Shown in pieces: positions 14,243-14,928 of a DNA stretch of 14,928 nucleotides (within the stretch, counting starts at the first letter, position 1; every line of letters starts with the position of its first letter). The notes under the pieces are model-generated. The model did no database searches, was not told the origin of the DNA, and worked only from the letters and a program-made list of their open reading frames with translations. Origin of the DNA: Fidelibacterota bacterium (GTDB lineage Bacteria > Marinisomatota > Marinisomatia > Marinisomatales > TCS55). The stretch is taken from positions 1-14,928 of the forward strand of contig SCKQ01000053.1 of the NCBI GenBank assembly GCA_004124535.1, read 5' to 3'. The position numbers and the translations under genes were made by a program.

Positions 14243-14271
14243 TTGAAAAACATGACAGATATACATATTAA
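14243..14271 (+). promoter_or_regulatory. Candidate sigma-70-type promoter for lon
   Basis: TTGAAA (14243-14248) and TATTAA (14266-14271) are separated by 17 bases, matching the usual consensus in 5 of 6 and 4 of 6 positions. A start site near 14278 would leave a leader of about 48 bases before lon. CTTGAAA also matches the -35 of E. coli heat-shock sigma-32 promoters, but no CCCCAT-like -10 is present, and I see no CIRCE inverted repeat. Confidence 0.4.
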
Positions 14272-14314
14272 TATTTATGGTACGTTATTTGCCTCGAATA
14301 GGTGAAAATTCATT

Positions 14315-14319
14315 GAGGA
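14315..14319 (+). promoter_or_regulatory. Ribosome binding site of lon
   Basis: GAGGA lies 6 bases before the ATG at 14326. It is the best Shine-Dalgarno in the window and fixes the start of lon. Confidence 0.65.
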
Positions 14320-14325
14320 ATTGTT

Positions 14326-14928
14326 ATGCCTGAAAGATTTGACAAAGAATTAGAATCAACACCGCCTGCCGATGACCGTGATTATCCGGTAATGCCGTTG
14401 CGCAATACGGTACTTTTTCCGCAACAGGTTATCCCGATCTATATCGGTCGGAAAAAATCTCTGAAACTTATTGAAGATCTGGGTCCAGGTGATAAACACA
14501 TTGTAGTTGTCGCCCAGGAGGATGGCTCCATTGAAGATCCCAAACCGGAAGACCTTTATGCATATGGCACCCTTGGTGTTGTGCTGAAAGTTTTTGATAT
14601 GCCAGACAATAGCAAATCAGCTATTGTCCAGGGCGTAGAACGGGTCAAACTTCTCAGTTTTGGAGATGCCGAACCTTACTACACGGCAGTTGTTGACCGG
14701 GTCAAGGATAAACCCATCGGCGATGACCTGGAACTGGACGCACTAGCCAAAAATCTCAGGAATACCTTCACGGAACTCATCCAGGTAGCGCCAAACCTAA
14801 CCGAGGAACATTCCGGAATGCTTTCCAATATCCAGAAACCCTCCCGTTTGGCGGATCGTGCTGTTTCCCTGCTCACCGTACCTAACCAGGAAAAACAAGA
14901 GGTCTTGGAAGAGCTGGATGTAAAGAAG
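14326..14928 (+). CDS. lon: Lon protease, N-terminal part (3' end outside window)
   Basis: The frame from ATG 14326 is open to the window end (201 codons, no stop), so only about the first quarter of a protein that is usually near 800 residues is present. It shows the Lon substrate-binding N-terminal domain: YPVMPLRNTVLFPQQVIPIY (residues 20-39) followed by IGRKKSLKLIED, VVVAQEDG, the strand YAYGTLGVVLKV, and SAIVQGVERVKLLSF, then the start of the helical linker (NTFTELIQVAPNL, LADRAVSLLTVPNQEKQEVL). Lon is an ATP-dependent serine protease that degrades misfolded and regulatory proteins in the cytoplasm. The AAA+ and Ser-Lys catalytic domains lie outside the window. It has its own ribosome binding site and a candidate promoter, and it is 120 bases after the upstream operon, so it is probably a separate unit. 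Confidence 0.96.
   Translation, partial: MPERFDKELESTPPADDRDYPVMPLRNTVLFPQQVIPIYIGRKKSLKLIEDLGPGDKHIVVVAQEDGSIEDPKPEDLYAYGTLGVVLKVFDMPDNSKSAIVQGVERVKLLSFGDAEPYYTAVVDRVKDKPIGDDLELDALAKNLRNTFTELIQVAPNLTEEHSGMLSNIQKPSRLADRAVSLLTVPNQEKQEVLEELDVKK

Noticed and set aside
14219..14305. A 28-codon frame between the last operon gene and lon
   Set aside because: No ribosome binding site, no recognisable motif, and it overlaps the candidate lon promoter; too short to support.

Overview
This window looks like ordinary, densely packed chromosomal DNA from an AT-leaning, Gram-negative-type bacterium. Nearly every gene is on the + strand, and most neighbours overlap or lie within a few bases of each other. 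The fused E1 alpha/beta 2-oxoacid dehydrogenase of the kind common in Bacteroidota and relatives, a lipobox protein, weak ribosome binding sites at many genes, and the mix of lon, lipA/lipB, nth and folE suggest a member of the FCB group (Bacteroidota, Ignavibacteria or Marinimicrobia-like lineages). That placement is an inference from gene content, not something the sequence proves. I see no tRNA, rRNA, CRISPR array, insertion sequence, integrase or phage gene, and no gap between genes longer than about 120 bases.

Layout. (1) Bases 2-454: the 3' part of a tandem CBS-domain protein, cut by the window start. (2) 537-1241: a predicted outer-membrane lipoprotein of unknown function. (3) 1273-4397: five overlapping genes, namely an unrecognised 318-aa protein, a metallo-beta-lactamase-fold hydrolase, a DUF309 protein, a degenerate receiver-like protein and endonuclease III (nth). 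(4) 4497-6235: a pterin/queuosine group made of a QueD/PTPS-family protein whose catalytic cysteine is replaced by aspartate, a queuosine-precursor transporter of the YhhQ type, and GTP cyclohydrolase I (folE). (5) 6282-6608: an antibiotic-biosynthesis-monooxygenase-like gene interrupted by one in-frame TGA at a position where the family has tryptophan. (6) 6595-13591: a lipoate/2-oxoacid dehydrogenase operon with lpdA (E3), lipB, fused E1, E2, a SAM methyltransferase and lipA, followed at 13600-14205 by a membrane-anchored protein of unknown function. (7) 14326 to the end: the N-terminal part of Lon protease, with its own candidate promoter and a good Shine-Dalgarno.

How the genes work together. 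Region 6 is close to self-contained. LipB moves octanoyl groups from acyl carrier protein to the lipoyl-domain lysine of E2, LipA inserts the two sulfurs, E1 decarboxylates the 2-oxoacid with thiamine diphosphate and passes the acyl group to E2-lipoate, E2 transfers it to CoA, and LpdA reoxidises the dihydrolipoyl arm with NAD+. The methyltransferase between E2 and lipA has no obvious step in this cycle. In region 4, FolE makes dihydroneopterin triphosphate, the substrate of QueD/PTPS-type enzymes, and the transporter imports queuosine precursors, so the group may serve queuosine, folate or another pterin.

No clearly new multi-gene system is evident. The most interesting points are the single-stop monooxygenase gene, the cysteine-free QueD homologue, and the methyltransferase embedded in the lipoylation operon.
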